Shown here: positions 58,026-64,000 of the stretch, one piece after another
Numbering within the stretch: position 1 is the first letter of the stretch
Layout of the letters: every line of letters begins with the position of its first letter
Assembly: GCF_026210795.1 (NCBI RefSeq)
Contig: NC_089442.1
Coordinates: 3,872,501 to 3,936,500, forward strand
DNA from: Rhizophagus irregularis
Lineage: Eukaryota > Glomeromycota > Glomeromycetes > Glomerales > Glomeraceae
Direction: 5' to 3'
DNA: 64,000 bases
Program-made: the position numbers and the translations under genes
Notes under the pieces: model-generated
Database searches by the model: none
The model's input: the letters and a program-made list of their open reading frames with translations, nothing else
What the model was told of the DNA's origin: nothing

Positions 58026-58204
58026 TATTATGATGAATAAAACTTTTAGTTAACGTAAAGTCGACCAGCAAGAACCATATTTATAATGCTTTAAAGTGCG
58101 TGACCAAAATAGTAATGATCGGCTGATAAGTTTGTGGGTCACAGTTAGTTCAATCACGCTCTTTTTTTTTCGATCAGATTACGAAAAATTTTTACACTAT
58201 CATA
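58026..58204. promoter_or_regulatory. Divergent promoter of BRR2 and CCT7
   Basis: Only 179 bp separate the two start codons. It contains AGTGCGTGACC near 58095 and a CTCTTTTTTTTTCGATC pyrimidine stretch just upstream of CCT7. Both are constitutively needed genes, and a common bidirectional promoter is likely. Confidence 0.5.
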
Positions 58205-60712
<2,508 letters not shown>

Positions 60713-60758
60713 AAAAATTGAAAATTGTGTATTAGAGTAAATAAAGACAAATACTTCT

Positions 60759-62271
60759 TTATGTTTCCATTGTATCATTACTACTTTGACGGTCATTACA
60801 TACAACGCCCATACATTTAAACCCTTCCTCATTTCCAGCTAATAATAACAATAACAGTTTTTATAAACTTTTAATCAATGAAATGTTGATAATTGCAAAG
60901 TTAATAGTCAATATTATTCTTACCTTTCCACAAGCGAACTTTTCCGTCATCTCCTGCCGAAGACAAAATTGTGCCCGTTACATTCCATTTGACTTTCCAT
61001 ACCTGTAAAAGAATAAAATATTTAAACGAAAGCATTTTTAAGAATTCTATAGAAATTATAACACAATTACCTCTCTGTCATGATCGAGAAATTCTGCTAC
61101 TGCATCAACTTTAAACCCATCTTTATTACCTGTCAATTTATAAATTCTGACGCGAGTATCTTTTGAAGCTGTTGCAATAAGTTGATAACTCCTAATAGAG
61201 ATAATAATTAAAAAAAAAATGTTATACATAGAACAACTATATTGCTTTACAATTTATTCTATACCTTCCCATATTTGGAGCCCAATCTACATCATGTACT
61301 AAATCTTGATGTCCATCCAATATCTCACATGAACGCCATTTACTATTTTGATCACAACGGAATATCTTAAAAAGAAATAAAAAAAAATTGTAAACATGTT
61401 TTCTATAAACACGTAAATGATTCAACAAATAATTACTAACTTTGGCGCTATTTTCTTTCCCACAACCAACTACAATCATTGGAAATTGATAACGAGACGG
61501 ACACCATGAAAGACAATAACTTTCCTCCGCGTCTTTAAATGTAGATGGATTAGCATTTCTAGACGAATGCACATTTATTTCGTCCATTAAAGTCCATTGT
61601 GTCAAGTCGGATACTTCAAGAGCTTCATATATTCTAAGTACACCATCAGCAGCAATTGAAGCCTAACATTGTAACGAAAAACGAGTCTATGCTAATAAAC
61701 AATATAGAAACAGATATTATTAAATATAAAAATAACTTACTAATCTTAAGCCCATGAAATTTGGCGCGAATGCGATATCTTGAACAGAACCTTTAGCATC
61801 AATTAAACGCGCTTTTTCCATCCATCGTTTTCCACTATTTTTTGATTCTATAATAGAATTAAAAAAAATGATTAAACGATAAATTACATCTAATCATATA
61901 AATTGAAATTGAAAAATAACATTACCATGTTCTTGTTCTTCCCAGATACGAATAGATCGGTCAAAAGAACACGAAGCAATTACTTGACCAAACTCGGGGT
62001 GAGCCCAAGCAACTTTTAAAACGGAGCATTCATGTGCCTAAAATATTTATATTTTACATTAATAATATAGTTTAATAAGCTTTAGTACAGGATATAGATT
62101 GATAATTACCTTCCAAGAATCAACTTGTTCCCAAGTATTTGTTTCCTGGTTGAATTCCCATACTTTAAGTTTTTGATCAGAAGAACAAGTTACAAAGCGT
62201 TTTCCGTAAAAGTCATAGGCAACATCATGTATTAAATCTTCATGTAAACTATCAAAAGGTTGGACAGACAT
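60759..62271 (-). CDS. SEH1: Nucleoporin SEH1-like WD40 protein, 327 aa
   Basis: Eight exons on the minus strand: 62271-62110, 62037-61926, 61847-61741, 61662-61441, 61365-61265, 61191-61071, 61002-60924, 60838-60759 (984 nt, phases agree). A six-bladed WD40 propeller with [51 protein letters not shown] then [66 protein letters not shown], and [20 protein letters not shown] then KVRLWK. The [12 protein letters not shown] start and AHPEFGQV separate Seh1 from its close relative Sec13. Seh1 serves in the Y-complex of the nuclear pore and in the GATOR2/SEA complex of TORC1 signalling at the vacuole. Tail-to-tail with CCT7, so the 3' UTRs probably overlap. Confidence 0.92.
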
Positions 62272-62499
62272 TTTATAAATTTTTATCTCTGCATTATTAG
62301 AACAAACAATTGTTCACCAGTCGTCATTCATTTATCCTTGTTGCTTACACAAAGAACTCGTGGTCATTTTTATCAAAATATTTTGAGATGCAAATTTCGG
62401 AAAACTCCAAGGTTTTGAAACGGACCGATTACCGAACAATCAGGAATGGTTACATAACTTGCATTTAATGTTTTAGATCTTCTCCCAAACTTTAACAGA
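62272..62499. promoter_or_regulatory. Divergent promoter of SEH1 and the TMX2-like gene
   Basis: 228 bp between opposite starts. It contains CGTGGTC and CGGACCGATTACCG words, moderately GC-richer than intergenic average. No factor site is assigned. Confidence 0.4.
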
Positions 62500-63666
62500 A
62501 TGACACCAGTATCAGAACTATATCAAAGATTATTTTTTCCTCATTATATTATAAATTTTTTCTTTTGTTTGCCATATTTCATTATTCGTAATGTATCTAT
62601 ATTTAAAAACCATCTGGATTTATCTCTTGAGGTATTAACTAAAGCAAATACATTGAATCCTTTAATTAATAAAATATCTTATGAATAATATTTTTAACTT
62701 GATTAGCCACCAGAAACAAAAATATATTTAGCGATTGGAGCCCTTATTATATTAAAATTTAGAGCTTCAGCGAGCGCAGAAGAATGGATATCAATATCTT
62801 TTTCGTATTTGAAAATATTAAATATAATTATGTTTTATCTCTTTGGTAAAACATTATGGGCTGTTTTATATGCAATAGCGATGAGTGGTGAATATTTTTA
62901 TGCTTAAATGCTTTTTTTTTTACTTTTCCTTTCCTATTGTTCTGTAAAATAATCGTTTTGTATTTATAGTCCTCTTTGTAGTTTTGCCACAACCTCGGTA
63001 TCAAGGACCTTCAAAAATAATTGAATTGAGTGATCAAGATTTGTATGATATTAAACATAATAAATTTCACAAGCTTGAAGAAAACATTAAAAGTGAAAAA
63101 GGTAAAGGCAAACAGGTTGATCAATATTGGATAATATTTTTTTACACTACATGGAGTAAAACTTGCGAAGTTTTTGAGTATACTGTAGCAAAAGCTTCTA
63201 TGAAGTAAGTTGTCTCTTTATTACTTAATATTGTATAATGCAGAAACACGAGTAAATATTTTATTTATTTTTTTTTTTAAGATATACAACATCGAATGTT
63301 TATTTTGGTAAAATTGATTTGGATTTATATACAAATGTAGCTGAGGAATATGAGATTTCATTATCAGCCGCAAGTCTAGATTTACCTGCTTTAATTCTTC
63401 TAAAAAATGGCAAAGAAAATGGCAGATTACCCAAAAGAGGTAAGGATAATGAACAATTGGAACAAATAAAGAATCAAAGACTTAGAAATGTTAAAGAAAC
63501 ATGGGATCGGTTAGGATGGGATCGTAGTATGGTTTGTATTATAATTTCTCTTGCAAGAATAATACTTAAAATATACGTACCACAAATTAATTTTACTTTC
63601 AATTTGTTATAATAGAAATCTATTATTGAAACATTTAAGCTTGACACTTTAAACAAAACCGAGTAA
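62500..63666 (+). CDS. TMX2: TMX2-like thioredoxin-related transmembrane protein, 281 aa
   Basis: Five exons: 62500-62631, 62707-62884, 62970-63204, 63282-63531, 63616-63666 (846 nt, phases agree). The N-terminal half has hydrophobic segments around YIINFFFCLPYFIIRNVSIF, IYLAIGALIILKFRASASAE, LNIIMFYLFGKTLWAVLYAI and VLFVVLPQPRYQGPSKI; PQPRYQGPS is a family hallmark. A thioredoxin-like domain follows (YWIIFFYTTWSKTCEVFEYT, SNVYFGKIDLDLYTNVAEEY, DLPALILLKNGKENGRLPKR). The active-site position reads SKTC rather than CxxC, as in TMX2-type proteins (SxDC), so classic oxidoreductase activity is unlikely. An ER or ER-mitochondria-contact location is inferred from the family. The tail ends LNKTE, without an obvious KKxx retrieval motif. 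Confidence 0.88.
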
Positions 63667-63791
63667 ATCATATATTTAATGAACTATTTAAACTATTTAA
63701 TATATATATATTTTTTTTTTTTTAATAAAGCCTTAAATAGGCGTATATAATAATGACTACGCCAAAAAAAGTATCACGTTACGCACTTTAT

Positions 63792-64000
63792 TTATACAGT
63801 ACCATCATTGTCATTTTCGTTGCTGATTGCGGTTGTAGCAGGATCGTTATTATTAATTTCATGGTTATGATCAAAATTTGTGGCAATTATCTCCCATAAA
63901 CCAGTAGCAGCGTTAACGGAAGCACGAATCAAAAAAGGACAATCACAACGTTGCGAAGGACGATTCCGTATTGGTTTAATACCGGATTTTTTACTACTTG
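63792..64000 (-). CDS. FAR1-like DNA-binding domain protein (partial)
   Basis: The C-terminal part of a gene entering from beyond the window on the minus strand, ending at TAA 63794-63792. It reads IRNRPSQRCDCPFLIRASVN, AATGLWEIIATNFDHNHEIN, then an Asn/Asp-rich end. CxCPFxIRA...W.I...N.DHNHE is the second half of the FAR1/WRKY-GCM1-type zinc-binding domain, found in plant FAR1/FHY3, in MULE transposases and in many Rhizophagus proteins. As it ends soon after the domain, this may be a solo DNA-binding-domain protein rather than a full transposase; the missing upstream part would decide. Confidence 0.6.
   Translation of the reverse strand, partial: SSKKSGIKPIRNRPSQRCDCPFLIRASVNAATGLWEIIATNFDHNHEINNNDPATTAISNENDNDGTV

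Noticed and set aside
60759-62271. SEC13 as identity of the WD40 gene
   Set aside because: The [14 protein letters not shown] start and [16 protein letters not shown] arrangement fit Seh1 better than Sec13.

Overview
The window looks like nuclear DNA from an AT-rich fungus, most likely an arbuscular mycorrhizal fungus of the Rhizophagus type (Glomeromycotina). It is very AT-rich, and its genes have many short GT..AG introns (typically GTAAGT donors and T-rich TAG acceptors). Conserved fungal and eukaryotic housekeeping genes sit beside long stretches packed with foldback elements and decayed transposons. One large multi-exon gene also has the look of a lineage-expanded Rhizophagus family. The species call is inference; no database was searched.

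Left part (1-29 kb, accessory). Positions 3252-4355 on the minus strand hold the most striking object. A signal-peptide exon is followed by a ladder of about ten micro-exons of 3-8 nt, each with its own splice sites, which join in frame into a tiny Cys-rich secreted peptide. A 10-exon, 606-aa gene of unknown function follows (6807-9355, minus). The rest of this part is repeats: foldbacks built on the TTTCGCCGAATGG word, an interstitial telomere-like tract, a duplicated 82-bp unit, several MITE families with visible target duplications, and a decayed PIF/Harbinger element (Myb-like gene plus split DDE transposase, about 19.3-25.7 kb) interrupted by a decayed Tc1/mariner-like element (21.07-24.94 kb).

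Right part (29.9-64 kb, gene-rich). In order: an acetate/ammonium-type transporter of the GPR1/FUN34/YaaH family; RGP1 (minus) and an AFI1/DENN-type gene (plus) as a divergent trafficking pair; mitochondrial insertase OXA1; a 127-aa membrane protein; a 119-aa DNRRL-motif protein; a small membrane/coiled-coil gene carrying a one-base frameshift and a MITE in its first intron; hexokinase; a 70-aa coiled-coil protein; the spliceosomal helicase BRR2 and chaperonin subunit CCT7 sharing a 179-bp divergent promoter; SEH1 converging on CCT7; a TMX2-like thioredoxin-related membrane protein divergent from SEH1; and, cut by the window edge, a FAR1-like DNA-binding protein.

Exon maps were worked out by hand from open frames and splice signals. 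For RGP1, AFI1, OXA1, hexokinase, CCT7, SEH1, TMX2, BRR2 and the 606-aa gene the exon lengths sum to whole numbers of codons. Transcription was not observed.
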